Positions 47,847 to 57,158 of a stretch of 64,000 nucleotides of DNA are shown one piece after another. The stretch covers positions 483,202 through 547,201 of the forward strand of contig NZ_RXLQ01000003.1 in NCBI RefSeq assembly GCF_003953935.1, read 5' to 3'. The notes beneath the pieces were generated by a model, which ran no database searches, was not told the origin of the DNA, and saw only the letters and a program-made list of their open reading frames with translations. The position numbers and the translations under genes were made by a program. Each line of letters begins with the position of its first letter. The first letter of the stretch is position 1. The DNA comes from Massilia atriviolacea (GTDB taxonomy: Bacteria > Pseudomonadota > Gammaproteobacteria > Burkholderiales > Burkholderiaceae_D).

Positions 47847-48769
47847 ACCGCGCTGTTCGCATCCACGCCTACGGCGGCCAGGAGCTGGTGCAGGTCGACC
47901 AGGTCGACGTTCCCGCGCCGGGCGCCGGCGAAGTGCTGGTGCGGGTGCGCGCCGCCGGCGTCAACGCGCTGGACTGGAAGATCCGCCAGGGCTATCTGCA
48001 AGCGGTGTTCCCGCTGGCGCTGCCGGCCGCCCTCGGCATCGAACTGGCCGGCGAGGTGATCGCGCTCGGCGACGGCGTGACAGGATTTGCGCCAGGGGAC
48101 CGCGTCATGGGGGCGCTGGGACGGCTGGGAGCCTACGCCGATGCGGTGGCGATCGATGCGCACAGGCTGGCGCTGGTGCCGCAGGGTCTCGACGACGTGC
48201 AGGCGGCGGCGCTGCCGGTGGCCGGCCTGACGGCGTGGCAGGCCTTGCGCGCCGCCGGCCCGCTGCTGCCCGGGCGCCAGGTGCTGATCCACGGCGCCTC
48301 CGGCGCGGTGGGGGGCTTTGCGGTGCAGTTCGCAAAAGCGGCGGGCGCGGTGGTGCTGGCGACGGCATCGGCGGCGAGCCGCGCGCATGTCCTGGCGCTG
48401 GGCGCGGACCGCGTGTTCGACCGCCACGCCGAGCGCTTCGAGGAGCAGGTGGGCGATGTGGCGCTGGTGCTCGACCTGGTCGGCGGCGATGCGCTGGACC
48501 GCTCGTGGCAGGTGCTGGCCGCCGACGGCGCCATCGTCAGCACGGCCGCACCCGACATCGGCGCGCGCGTGCCAGGCGGGCGGCGCGGCCTGTGGTTCAC
48601 GATGGTCCCGGACCGCCGGCAGTTAGGCGAGATCGCCGGCATGGTCGCGGCGGGCACCGTGCGTTCGACCATCGCGCGGGTGACCGGCATCGACGGCCTG
48701 GCGCAGGCAATCGAGCAGACCCATACCGGGCATGCGCCGGGCAAGGTGGTCGTCGATTTCTCTCGCTGA
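47843..48769 (+). CDS. MDR-family NADPH quinone/enal oxidoreductase
   Basis: A 308-residue medium-chain reductase without zinc ligands. It has a GroES-like N-terminal domain (GEVLVRVRAAGVNALDWKIR, GIELAGEVIALGDGV) and a Rossmann fold with the NADPH loop HGASGAVGGFAVQFA near residue 150. It is translated with the ene-reductase gene and would reduce quinones or alpha,beta-unsaturated carbonyls. Together they look like a small electrophile-detoxification operon under the LysR protein. Confidence 0.88.
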   Translation: MNRAVRIHAYGGQELVQVDQVDVPAPGAGEVLVRVRAAGVNALDWKIRQGYLQAVFPLALPAALGIELAGEVIALGDGVTGFAPGDRVMGALGRLGAYADAVAIDAHRLALVPQGLDDVQAAALPVAGLTAWQALRAAGPLLPGRQVLIHGASGAVGGFAVQFAKAAGAVVLATASAASRAHVLALGADRVFDRHAERFEEQVGDVALVLDLVGGDALDRSWQVLAADGAIVSTAAPDIGARVPGGRRGLWFTMVPDRRQLGEIAGMVAAGTVRSTIARVTGIDGLAQAIEQTHTGHAPGKVVVDFSR

Positions 48770-48804
48770 TGCTAAGGTGCAACAGGAGCGCCGGCCGTGC
48801 TTGC

Positions 48805-48810
48805 TATAAT
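48805..48810 (+). promoter_or_regulatory. -10 box of thymidine kinase promoter
   Basis: A perfect TATAAT lies 28 bases before the GTG start of tdk. It supports a transcription start inside the upstream open frame and so favours the GTG at 48839 over an earlier ATG. No good -35 box is seen. Confidence 0.55.
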
Positions 48811-48838
48811 GACGCGCTTCAATCGGTGGGAACACGCA

Positions 48839-49390
48839 GTGGCAAAACTTTATTTCAGGTATTCGGCGATGAACGCCGGCAAATCGACGGCCTTGCTTCA
48901 GGTAGCGCATAACTATGAAGAGCAGGGCCAGCAGGTCAAGCTGTACACGGCCGCGATCGACAGCCGCTATGGCGTCGGGCAGGTGACGTCGCGCCTTGGC
49001 CCGCAGCGCGAGGTCGATATCTTCGACGGCGCCACCGATTTCCTGAACGAGGTGCCGAAAGTGGCGTGCGTGCTGGTCGACGAAGCGCAGTTTTTGTCGA
49101 CCGCGCAGGTGCAGCAATTGCACCAGCTGGCCCAGGTGCGCGGCGTGCCGGTGATCTGCTACGGTTTGCGCAGCGATTTCCGGGGCGAGCCGTTTCCCGG
49201 ATCGGCCTATTTGCTGGCGCTGGCCGACGATATCGAGGAATTGAAGAATATCTGCACCTGCGGCAAAAAAGCCACGATGAATATCCGCGTGGACGGGCAG
49301 GGCAAGCGGATCAGGGAAGGCGAGCAAGTCAGCATCGGCGGCAACGAGCAGTATCGCCAGGCTTGCGGCCGGTGTTTTTACGCGGGCTGA
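48839..49390 (+). CDS. tdk: Thymidine kinase
   Basis: A 183-residue type II thymidine kinase of nucleotide salvage. The P-loop SAMNAGKS is at residues 9-16, the Walker B-like VLVDEAQFL follows near 80, and YGLRSDFRGEPFPGS is the family motif near the thymidine lasso. A structural zinc site is formed by CTCGKKA and CGRCF. Starting at GTG gives the standard N-terminus (MAKLYFRYSAM) and length. Confidence 0.95.
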   Translation: MAKLYFRYSAMNAGKSTALLQVAHNYEEQGQQVKLYTAAIDSRYGVGQVTSRLGPQREVDIFDGATDFLNEVPKVACVLVDEAQFLSTAQVQQLHQLAQVRGVPVICYGLRSDFRGEPFPGSAYLLALADDIEELKNICTCGKKATMNIRVDGQGKRIREGEQVSIGGNEQYRQACGRCFYAG

Positions 49391-49418
49391 TCTGGCCCGA
49401 GGGTAAGGAGGTGTTTGC

Positions 49419-49841
49419 ATGTCCCATCCTGTCACCTATATTCATCTCGCACCCGGCAGGCTGCCCACAGGGCGGCTCAAGCCGGCGCCGTACAAGATGG
49501 TGGTGATCGCCGACGCGGCGGTCGCGCCCGAATGGCAAGCGCAGGTCAGCGCCTGGATCGTCAAATCCGGTTGCCGCTACATGATCGCCTGGGGCGTCGA
49601 TTGCAGTTCCTGGGATGACGCGGTGGATATGGCCAATATCGAAGCGTTCGACTTCGGCGATATCCCCGACCAGCATTTCATCCCCACCTCGTGGCATGCG
49701 GACGATCCGATCGAGGAGGTGTTCGGCTTCTGCAAATACGATGCCGCGCATCCGGTGGTGGAATTGAAGCAGACGGTCTTGCTGCATATTGCCGATGCCG
49801 CCAACGAGGACGCGCTGCTGCAGGCTTACGCGGCAGCGTGA
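49419..49841 (+). CDS. Conserved hypothetical protein, 140 aa
   Basis: It begins 28 bases after tdk behind GGGTAAGGAGGTGTTTGC. The product has an alpha/beta core (YKMVVIADAAVAPEWQAQVS, SGCRYMIAWGVDCSSWDDAV) with conserved-looking Cys, Trp and Asp residues, matching a DUF family of small soluble proteins. The function is unknown; co-transcription with tdk is possible. Confidence 0.75.
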   Translation: MSHPVTYIHLAPGRLPTGRLKPAPYKMVVIADAAVAPEWQAQVSAWIVKSGCRYMIAWGVDCSSWDDAVDMANIEAFDFGDIPDQHFIPTSWHADDPIEEVFGFCKYDAAHPVVELKQTVLLHIADAANEDALLQAYAAA

Positions 49842-49861
49842 GTTTCCCGATATCGATGGCC

Positions 49862-50563
49862 TCAGGTACGCTGCGCCTTTGATCGCTTGCTCAGTCCGGC
49901 TGCCACATCCCTGCGCACGGACGGGTTTTTGATCAGGCTCACTGCCAGCGCCTTGATGCTGGCCGCTTCCTCACGTTCGCCGTTTCCGGCCAGCACCGTG
50001 AGCACCCGCTGTACTTCGGTGACGTAGGTGGCGATTTCGGCGCGCCGCTCAGGTGCGGGCGAAAACGGCCGCTGCTTGATTGCCGCGATATCCTGTTCCA
50101 GCACGCGTGCCATTTCGCGCACGAAGGGCTCTGCCGGCGGCATCAGTTTTGCCGCGAGGGCATAATCCTGCGCTTCGACAATGGCCGGCATGGCAATCAG
50201 CGCGCACTCGGCGGCAAACACCGGCGACGCTTCGGCCAGCGCCTTGTAGAACTGGTAGGTCGCCGCCGCCTCGTCGAGTTCCGCATCGATGATGACGATA
50301 TCCCAGAACGTTTCCCGGTCCTTGTCGCCGGCCAGCAGGGCCTTGGCCTTGTCGGCGCGGATGGTGCGCAGCGCGTCGAGCGCCTTGGGATCGATCCGGC
50401 CCAGCTCGACCCACATGCCGATCAGGTAGTAGCGCAGTTCTTCCAGCGAGGGATCTTCGTCCAGGGCGTGCTGGTAGAACCAGATAAAGCCTTGCAGGGC
50501 GTCGTCGTGGCGGCCGTCGCGCATCGCGTCTTCCGCATCCCAGAGTCGTGTCAGTGCTGTCAT
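49862..50563 (-). CDS. Helical-repeat hypothetical protein, 233 aa
   Basis: An all-helical protein with TPR-like character (LWDAEDAMRDGRHDDALQGF, FWFYQHALDEDP-like segments, PAIVEAQDYALAAKLM). The start MTALTRL follows AAGGACATC. It is convergent with the upstream DUF gene. No catalytic motif is seen; a scaffold or interaction role fits such repeats. Confidence 0.65.
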   Translation of the reverse strand: MTALTRLWDAEDAMRDGRHDDALQGFIWFYQHALDEDPSLEELRYYLIGMWVELGRIDPKALDALRTIRADKAKALLAGDKDRETFWDIVIIDAELDEAAATYQFYKALAEASPVFAAECALIAMPAIVEAQDYALAAKLMPPAEPFVREMARVLEQDIAAIKQRPFSPAPERRAEIATYVTEVQRVLTVLAGNGEREEAASIKALAVSLIKNPSVRRDVAAGLSKRSKAQRT

Positions 50564-50679
50564 GATGTCCTTGTCAGTGTGGGCGGCTTGCCCGAAAGGC
50601 GCATGATGCCATACTTGCCATTGACGCAAAAGGCGGCAAGAGCGTTGTACTCATCGCCGATCTGGGAGATAATTCGCCC

Positions 50680-50928
50680 ATGAACGATACCACTACACTC
50701 CCCCAATTGCCCGACCGCCTGTCGATCGATCCGCGCAGCCCTTTCCACAACGAAGCAGCGTTCGAACGCGACGTCGCTATCAAGCTCAACGGTAAAGAGT
50801 ACCAGAACGTCGAGGAATACTGCATCAGCGAAGGCTGGATCAAGATCCCATCCGGCAAAGCGCTGGACCGCAAGGGCCATCCGATGCTCATCAAACTCAA
50901 AGGCACGGTCGAAGCGTTCTATAAATAA
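50680..50928 (+). CDS. DUF3297 family protein
   Basis: An 82-residue protein matching DUF3297: LPDRLSIDPRSPFHNEAAFE, then IKLNGKEYQNVEEYCISEGW and KALDRKGHPMLIKLKGTVEA. The family is widespread in proteobacteria, of unknown function. The start is behind CTGGGAGATAATTCGCCC. Confidence 0.88.
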   Translation: MNDTTTLPQLPDRLSIDPRSPFHNEAAFERDVAIKLNGKEYQNVEEYCISEGWIKIPSGKALDRKGHPMLIKLKGTVEAFYK

Positions 50929-51067
50929 TAGAGCGCTGCGACGCCGTCCGGCCGCTATCGGGCCGGGCAGACAAACCCGTGATCCGTTTCCATCCCCGCT
51001 GACATTGCCGCCCTGTTTACACATCGCGGCGCTGTCATCGGGGATATTACTTTGTGCAAAGGAATAA

Positions 51068-51391
51068 GGTGCACTGGATCTTGCTCCCGTCCGCTGGACC
51101 CGCGTGGACGACGATGCTCCGGGCTGGGAGGGCGCGTGGGAACCCGTCGACCTGGCCCGTGTCAATGAGGACGAGGCTGCGACCGAGGCGTTTTTCGACG
51201 ATGTTACGCGCACTATCGGCACCAAAGTCGGCGCTTATCCGTATGAAATCCAGCACGGCGCCGGCCGCCACGACGTCGTGTTCCAGGTCGGGTCGGAAGA
51301 AAAAATCGGCTGGATGTGGGGCGACAACGGCGTCGGCTACTTTTTCCGCGCGGCCGATGGCCAGTGGCGCTGGGATTGCCAGTTTTATTGA
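51068..51391 (+). pseudogene. DUF1963 (YwqG-like) C-terminal remnant
   Basis: The frame between a stop at 51065 and the TGA at 51391 encodes PVRWTRVDDDAPGWEGAWEP, IGTKVGAYPYEIQHGAG and EEKIGWMWGDNGVGYFF to WRWDCQFY. These match the last third of DUF1963 proteins; the first two thirds are absent upstream. A GTG at 51104 could start a 95-aa protein, but 5' truncation is more likely. Confidence 0.6.
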
Positions 51392-51475
51392 AACGCGCAC
51401 AGTACGCGGCTAGCGTCTTGGCGAGCTGGTCTATGGTATAAGTGCGGCGATGAACGCCGGCACATTCCCTGTAGC

Positions 51476-51985
51476 ATGAACGACATCCTTCTTTACCTCG
51501 CGCCCTCGGCCGCCCTGGCGCTGTTGATCCGCGTGCTGGCCGGCGCCCATCCCATCTTTTTCCTGTTCACGGTCGCCGGCACCATCTGCCACGAACTGGC
51601 CCATTACGTGGTCGGCCTGCTGACCGGGGCGCGGCCCGCGTCGTTTACCGTCATCCCGCGCCGCGTCGGCAGGCACTGGGAACTGGGCTCGGTCACGCTG
51701 ACCCGGGTGCGCTGGTACAACGCCGCGCCGACGGCGCTGGCGCCGCTGCTGATCGTGCTGCTGCCGTTCTGCGTGGCATGGTGGCGCACGCGCCAGCCCT
51801 GGCAGTTCGAAGCGTTCGACCTGCTCGTCGCGCTGGCGCTGGCGCCCCAGTTCCTGCGCTTCTGGCCGTCGGTAGTCGACTGGCGCATCGCGCTGCGTTC
51901 CTGGCCTTATCTGTTTATCATCGGCGGCGCGCTGTGGCTGCTGTTTTACTTCCGCCCACACCTGTTTCAATTTGTAAATCCGTGA
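51476..51985 (+). CDS. Membrane protein with HELAH motif, M50-like
   Basis: A 169-residue protein with about four transmembrane segments. The zinc-protease signature HELAH (residues 39-43, in GTICHELAHYVVGLLTG) lies at the end of a hydrophobic helix, as in site-2-type M50 peptidases, and a second metal ligand may lie in the later helix (SVVDWR region). It is shorter than typical S2P proteins. Related small membrane proteins may be inactive or process membrane peptides. Confidence 0.7.
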   Translation: MNDILLYLAPSAALALLIRVLAGAHPIFFLFTVAGTICHELAHYVVGLLTGARPASFTVIPRRVGRHWELGSVTLTRVRWYNAAPTALAPLLIVLLPFCVAWWRTRQPWQFEAFDLLVALALAPQFLRFWPSVVDWRIALRSWPYLFIIGGALWLLFYFRPHLFQFVNP

Positions 51986-52158
51986 ACCCGTAGACCCATC
52001 AGCCCGTAAGCTCGGTTTCGCGGCGACGCGTGGCTGGCTCTGTACTACGCCACTATCCTGTTAGAATCAGCTGGAATAGCCGATTTAGCGGCTGGGCGAC
52101 CTTGCAGTGTCCGGTTTCGCCCGCAGATAACACCAGTTCCCGCTCGGAGAGACAACGA

Positions 52159-54420
52159 ATGAAGAAGCATATGTTGATGGTCGCACTGGCATTTGCCGCG
52201 ACAACAAACGCGGCAGTCCCGCAGCCCGTCAAGGCGGTCACCCAGCCAGCCAAGGCCGGCGCCGCGCCGCTCAAGCCGATTGCCACCCAAACCCAGGCAG
52301 CCACCTGGGCCGCCACGGTCTTCGGACGCCACCATTACAAGATCACCCCGCTCGACGATGCGATGTCGGAAAAGATTTTCGACCGCTACCTGAAGTCGCT
52401 CGACAGCGACCGCCTGCACTTCGTGCAAAGCGATATCGACAGTTTCGAGGGCGTGCGCACCAAGCTCGACGATGCGATCAAGGCCGAAAACCTGACCACG
52501 CCGTTCTCCATGTACAGCCTGTACCAGCAGCGCTTCAACGAGCGCTTCGCGTATTCGCGTGAGCTGCTCAAAGGCAAGTTCGACTTCACCGCCGACGAAA
52601 CCTTCCAGATCGACCGCGAAAAAGCCGCCTGGCCCAAGAACATCGAGGAAGCGCGCGACCTCTGGCGCAAGCGCGTCAAGAACGACTGGCTGCGCCTCAA
52701 GCTGGCCGGCAAAGATGAAAAATCGATCCGCGAAACGCTCGACAAGCGCTACGAAAACTACGTCAGCCGCATGGGCAAGGTCGACAGCGAAGACGTGTTC
52801 ATGACCTTCATGAACGCCTACGCCACCTCGATCGAGCCGCACACCAATTACCTCGGCCCGCGTTCGGCCGATAATTTTGCCATCGCCATGCGCCTGTCGC
52901 TGGACGGCATCGGCGCCGTGCTGCAACAGCGCGAAGACTACACCGTCATTCGCGAAATCGTGGTCGGCAGCCCGGCCGGCATGTCCGGCAAGCTGAAAGT
53001 GGGCGACCGCATCGTCGGCGTGGCCCAGGCCGATTCGCCGGGCTTTACCGATGTACTCGGCTGGCGCATCGACGACGTGGTCCAGCTGATCCGTGGTCCC
53101 AAGGAATCGGTGGTGCGCCTGAACGTGCTGCCGGTCGACGCCGGCACCGACGGCAAGACCGTGACGGTGGCGCTGGTGCGCAAGAAGATCAATATGGAAG
53201 AGCAGGCCGCCAAGAAAACCATCATCGAAGTCAAGGACGGCGGCGTCAAGCGCCGGGTGGGCGTGATTTCGCTGCCGACCTTCTACCTGGACTTCGAAGC
53301 GCGCCGCCGTGGCGACAAGGATTACAAGAGCGCCACGCGCGACGTGGCCCGCATCCTGGGCGAGCTCAAGAAAGAAAAGGTCGACAACGTCCTGATCGAC
53401 CTGCGCAACAATGGCGGCGGCGCCCTGGGCGAGGCGGTCGAGCTGACCGGCCTGTTCATCGACAAGGGCCCGGTCGTGATGCAGCGCAGCGCCGACGGCG
53501 GCGTGGCGGTCGAGAGCGACACCCAGGCCGGGCTGGCGTGGGATGGCCCGATGGGCGTGCTGATTAACCGTGGTTCGGCCTCGGCTTCCGAGATTTTCGC
53601 CGCCGCCATCCAGGATTACGGCCGCGGGCTGGTGCTGGGCGAGCCGAGCTTCGGCAAGGGCACGGTCCAGACCCTGGTCAACCTCGACCGTGGCAACCCG
53701 GGCGAAAAAGCCCGCTACGGCGAGCTCAAGATGACGATTGCGCAATTCTTCCGCATCAACGGGGGCACCACGCAATTGCGCGGCGTCACGCCCGACATCA
53801 AGATGCCGGTCACCTCCGATCCGGAAGGCTTCGGCGAATCGAGCTACGACAATGCCTTGCCGTGGGTGGCGATCAAGCCGGTGCAGTACACGCCGTCGGG
53901 CAATCTCAAGCAACTGATCGCCCCGCTGCAAAAGCGTCACGAAACCCGCATCGCCAAGGACAAGGATTTCCAGTATTTGCAGGAAGACATGGCCGAGCTG
54001 CGTAAGCTGCGCAAGGAAAACGTGATTTCGCTGAATGAAGCGGTGCGCCGCAAGGAACGCGATGCGCTGGAAGCGAAGGCCAAGCAGCGCGAAGCGCGCC
54101 AGGTGGCCCTGCGCGCCGCCGTGACCGACGACCCGGCCGACGTCACCGACGCCAAGGATGCGCGCAGCAAGCTGGCGCCGCCGGCCAAGACGGCCAAGGC
54201 CGCGCCGACCAAGCCGAACCGTCAGGACGACGGCTTGCAGGCCGACGAGCGCAACCTGGCATCCGAACTGGCCGCCGAAAAAGCGGCCAAGGATGCCAAG
54301 GATGTCATGCTGCAGGAAGCGGCGCACATCCTGGCCGACGAGATCGACATGCTCAAGACCGACACGCGCATGGCGGCGCGCCTGATGCCGTATCTGCCGG
54401 CGGTCAAAGCGGGTAACTGA
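52159..54420 (+). CDS. prc: Tail-specific protease Prc (S41A)
   Basis: A 753-residue periplasmic protease that trims proteins from the C-terminus. It has a signal peptide (MKKHMLMVALAFAATTNA), an N-terminal helical domain, a PDZ domain from about residue 240 (LDGIGAVLQQREDYTVIREI), and the S41 core with Ser475 in RGSASASEIF and Lys500 in GEPSFGKGTVQ. The 25-residue Ser-Lys distance equals that of E. coli Prc. The Lys/Ala-rich C-terminal region is longer than in E. coli. ATG 52159 gives the signal peptide. Confidence 0.95.
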   Translation: MKKHMLMVALAFAATTNAAVPQPVKAVTQPAKAGAAPLKPIATQTQAATWAATVFGRHHYKITPLDDAMSEKIFDRYLKSLDSDRLHFVQSDIDSFEGVRTKLDDAIKAENLTTPFSMYSLYQQRFNERFAYSRELLKGKFDFTADETFQIDREKAAWPKNIEEARDLWRKRVKNDWLRLKLAGKDEKSIRETLDKRYENYVSRMGKVDSEDVFMTFMNAYATSIEPHTNYLGPRSADNFAIAMRLSLDGIGAVLQQREDYTVIREIVVGSPAGMSGKLKVGDRIVGVAQADSPGFTDVLGWRIDDVVQLIRGPKESVVRLNVLPVDAGTDGKTVTVALVRKKINMEEQAAKKTIIEVKDGGVKRRVGVISLPTFYLDFEARRRGDKDYKSATRDVARILGELKKEKVDNVLIDLRNNGGGALGEAVELTGLFIDKGPVVMQRSADGGVAVESDTQAGLAWDGPMGVLINRGSASASEIFAAAIQDYGRGLVLGEPSFGKGTVQTLVNLDRGNPGEKARYGELKMTIAQFFRINGGTTQLRGVTPDIKMPVTSDPEGFGESSYDNALPWVAIKPVQYTPSGNLKQLIAPLQKRHETRIAKDKDFQYLQEDMAELRKLRKENVISLNEAVRRKERDALEAKAKQREARQVALRAAVTDDPADVTDAKDARSKLAPPAKTAKAAPTKPNRQDDGLQADERNLASELAAEKAAKDAKDVMLQEAAHILADEIDMLKTDTRMAARLMPYLPAVKAGN

Positions 54421-54442
54421 GCAGGGAGGCGGTAAAGTACAG

Positions 54443-54473
54443 CGACGGGGCCTGACAGGCCCCGTCGTCGTTT
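54443..54473 (+). terminator. Terminator after prc
   Basis: CGACGGGGCC and GGCCCCGTCG form a perfect 10-bp stem around TGACA, followed by TCGTTT. It begins 23 bases after the prc stop. The T run is short but the stem is very stable. Confidence 0.75.
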
Positions 54474-54512
54474 CTGCCGGTACTGAACCTCAACTGCGCA
54501 CCGTACGGCGGC

Positions 54513-54926
54513 TCACTCCGGAAAGTGGCAGACCGCTTCGATATTATTGCCTTCCGGATCGATGACGAAGGCGCCATAGTAATGCGCATGATAGTCCGGG
54601 CGCAGGCCCGGAGCGCCATTGTCCTTGCCACCGGCGCCGATGGCGGCCTGGTAAAACGCATCGACCTGCGCCCGCGTTTCCGCCCGCCAGGCAAGGTGGC
54701 AGCCGCTGGTCGCTGCCGGGCCCCCGAATGGCGATGGGCCATCGATGAACCAGACATCGGCCTTTTTGCCGTCCGGCTCGGACGGGTCGGGAAAGGCGAA
54801 CCCCAGCATGTTCGCGCCGTAGTTGCCTTCGAAGCAAAGGGCATAGCCCAGTGGCGCAAGTGCGGCGCTGTAAAACGCTTTGGCGCGTCCAATATCGCTC
54901 ACGCGAAAAGTCATGTGGTCAATCAT
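54513..54926 (-). CDS. VOC superfamily (glyoxalase/bleomycin-resistance fold) protein
   Basis: A 137-residue single VOC unit: MIDHMTFRVSDIGRAKAFY, then FEGNYGANMLGFAFPD and the C-terminal YGAFVIDPEGNNIEAVCH. His4 and Glu near the end are the usual metal ligands. Such dimeric proteins are dioxygenases, isomerases or resistance proteins; the substrate cannot be inferred. It converges on the prc terminator. Confidence 0.88.
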   Translation of the reverse strand: MIDHMTFRVSDIGRAKAFYSAALAPLGYALCFEGNYGANMLGFAFPDPSEPDGKKADVWFIDGPSPFGGPAATSGCHLAWRAETRAQVDAFYQAAIGAGGKDNGAPGLRPDYHAHYYGAFVIDPEGNNIEAVCHFPE

Positions 54927-55026
54927 GGTGAATCACTCCAGAAGTGAATTTGTCGTGCGCATGCGGCACCCGTATACTGTACATGCGTACAGTGATTGTG
55001 GCAAGGCGCATAACATGGTCGATCGC

Positions 55027-55821
55027 TCAAGTCTTGGGGTGTTCAACGATCCTTTCAACGATCCTTTTATCCGCGCAAAGTTGCCAGGCCAGGCAAAGGA
55101 GCAGAATCGTGCCGGCTGCGCTCGCCATGGCGGCGGTTATCGCGTTGAACAGCTGGTGTTCGGTGCGTGTCGCCTCGCGCACCAGCATGCCCCATGCGCC
55201 GCCGGCTGCGGCTGCCGCAATGACTAAGGCCAAAGCCAGCAGCCTGTGCCGGTTGCCGATAGAAAGGGGAGGCGGTGGACCCGGCTCGGTCCGTGAGAAC
55301 CAGGCGAGGGTACAGCCGGCGATCGCCAGGAAACCGAGCAGACTGCTCACGTGCTGCACGATCTTAAACAAGCGTATCTCGTGCCCGCCGATCGGGACCA
55401 GCGTGCGCAGCACGTCAAAGTGATTGACGAACACGGTACCGGGGTGGGTAAAACCGTCCCACACGATATGGGTCGCCGCGCCGATCGCGAGCGACAGCAG
55501 CACAATGCCCACCGTCCGGGTGCTGTGCCATCGTCGAGGAACCTGCCAGGCGAGGCGGGCGCTGACAGCGTTCGGCAGCCAGGCAAGCAATGCCTGCCTT
55601 AACAGCGTGTCATAGACGCTGACGACCAGCGCGCCGGCTGGAACGCAATACAGGAACAGCCCGGGCAGGCTGTGACTGAAGCTGCCGCTGACGCCGAAGG
55701 AAAAGAAGTAGACGAAGTCCGGCATCATGCTGCCGATCACCAGCGCCGGCAGGGAGGTGACACCCTTCGCATAGCGATGCAAGGGAAGCACGATGGCCGG
55801 GTGGCACAAGGTAAATGGCAT
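55027..55821 (-). CDS. DUF4184 family membrane protein
   Basis: A 264-residue inner-membrane protein with about six hydrophobic helices. The N-terminus MPFTLCHPAIVLPLHRYAKG followed by GSMMPDFVYFF and HIVWDGFTHP contains the conserved His and Asp residues of DUF4184, which recalls YdjM-like membrane metal-dependent hydrolases. The activity is not known. Confidence 0.85.
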   Translation of the reverse strand: MPFTLCHPAIVLPLHRYAKGVTSLPALVIGSMMPDFVYFFSFGVSGSFSHSLPGLFLYCVPAGALVVSVYDTLLRQALLAWLPNAVSARLAWQVPRRWHSTRTVGIVLLSLAIGAATHIVWDGFTHPGTVFVNHFDVLRTLVPIGGHEIRLFKIVQHVSSLLGFLAIAGCTLAWFSRTEPGPPPPLSIGNRHRLLALALVIAAAAAGGAWGMLVREATRTEHQLFNAITAAMASAAGTILLLCLAWQLCADKRIVERIVEHPKT

Positions 55822-55857
55822 CCCTTCCTTCCTTGCCGGCCGGCGTGGCGCTAGGGA

Positions 55858-56250
55858 TTATTTAGGGCGGTGGAGCGCGCACAGCTTGTTACCGTCCGGA
55901 TCGCGCACATACGACAGATACAGGGCGCCCATGTCGCTTTCGCGCAAGCCCGGCGGGCCTTCGCATGTCACGCCGCCATGCGCCAGCGCGACGTCGTGGA
56001 ATTGGGTCACCTGCTCGGGCGAGCTGCACTTGAAGCCGATGGTCGCGCCGTTGGCACAGGTCGCCTGTTCGCCATTGATCGGCTCGGTGATGCAAAACGT
56101 GTTGCCATCATGCCGGTAGAAAAGACGGGTGTGGCCGGACGGGGCCACGTTACGAATCGGTTCGCCCGCGCCGAGCATGCCGAGCAGCGCGTCGTAGAAG
56201 CGCTTCGAGCGCTCGATGTCGTTCGAGCCGACCATCACGTGATTGAACAT
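55858..56250 (-). CDS. VOC superfamily protein, second copy type
   Basis: A 130-residue glyoxalase-fold protein (MFNHVMVGSNDIERSKRFYD, NTFCITEPINGE, LSYVRDPDGNKLCALHRP). GGAGAAAAAGT precedes the ATG; the open frame upstream is not coding. It is related in fold, but not closely in sequence, to the VOC gene at 54513-54926. Confidence 0.88.
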   Translation of the reverse strand: MFNHVMVGSNDIERSKRFYDALLGMLGAGEPIRNVAPSGHTRLFYRHDGNTFCITEPINGEQATCANGATIGFKCSSPEQVTQFHDVALAHGGVTCEGPPGLRESDMGALYLSYVRDPDGNKLCALHRPK

Positions 56251-56517
56251 ACTTTTTCTCCTTTGTATCCTGAGGGCTCTCAGGGCTTGATTCTTGTGGT
56301 GATTAAAATTGACACTGACGGGACGCACTTCGGGTGAAGTCCGTTTCTTCCTGTCGCGTTGCAAAAGTTCCGTGATCATAGCGGTTTAACGGCGCGACGT
56401 GGCGGCCGACCATGTCCTTGTGATGGAAATTTTGCCGGGAAAGTGCATGCGAAGATCGCCATTCTGGCGCCCGCCGATATTGGACGGAAGTCCGCTTGAG
56501 ATGGCGGCCGGCCGGCT
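56251..56517. other. Intergenic region between VOC and Rrf2 genes
   Basis: The 267 bases hold no convincing gene. Part should be the VOC promoter (AT-rich around 56250-56320), and the right part the Rrf2 gene's trailer; no clear terminator is seen. Confidence 0.4.
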
Positions 56518-56991
56518 CTAGGCCTTTTCGGCGTCGTTGCCTGAGCGCGCCGCCTGGTCCCAGCCGCCGGCGACGCACAAGCGATCGAATTGCCGCGCCA
56601 GGTCCGCCAGCACCACATTCCCAAGGCTCTCGACCAGGATCGCCTCCGCGCGCTGCAGCGCATCGCCCAGCGCCTGATTGACCACCTTTTCGACAGCGCA
56701 GTCGGGATGCTGATTATCCACCCCGATGGCGAACAAATGCGGCCCGCCCACCGCGCGGTGAATATCGAGCAGGGTGACCTCGCGCAAATCGCACGCCATC
56801 GACCAGCCGCCATGCTTGCCCGCGCCCGAGCGCACATAACCGGCTTCGCGCAAACCCGCCATGGTCCGCCGCACCACCACCGGGTTCGTGTCCAGCATCC
56901 TGGCGATATGTTCCGATGTCATCGGCCCGTCGTGCCTGGCCATGTGCAGCAGCACATGGAGCACGCGGGAAAGGCGGCTGTCTGTTCTCAT
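56518..56991 (-). CDS. Rrf2-family transcriptional regulator
   Basis: A 157-residue regulator. The winged helix is at residues 1-75 (LSRVLHVLLHMARHDGPMTS, then HIARMLDTNPVVVRRTMAGL and GGWSMACDLREVTLLDIHRA). The C-terminal half has one Cys at the place of ligand-binding cysteines (HPDCAVE) but not the three-Cys cluster of Fe-S sensing Rrf2 proteins. It diverges from the acyl-CoA dehydrogenase operon and is a candidate regulator of it. Confidence 0.9.
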   Translation of the reverse strand: MRTDSRLSRVLHVLLHMARHDGPMTSEHIARMLDTNPVVVRRTMAGLREAGYVRSGAGKHGGWSMACDLREVTLLDIHRAVGGPHLFAIGVDNQHPDCAVEKVVNQALGDALQRAEAILVESLGNVVLADLARQFDRLCVAGGWDQAARSGNDAEKA

Positions 56992-57158
56992 TCGATGTCG
57001 CGATCAAGGTAATCCGGACCCCTAGTTTACCGCCTCGCGCCACTGCGCGTGGCCCAAAATTCGCACCCGCAAAATCCGTCTTCCCAGCCGGATTTTTTCA
57101 GGTACAATCATTGCGAACGGTCGTGCTATTTTTAGGCGATAATAACAAAGGAGACTGT

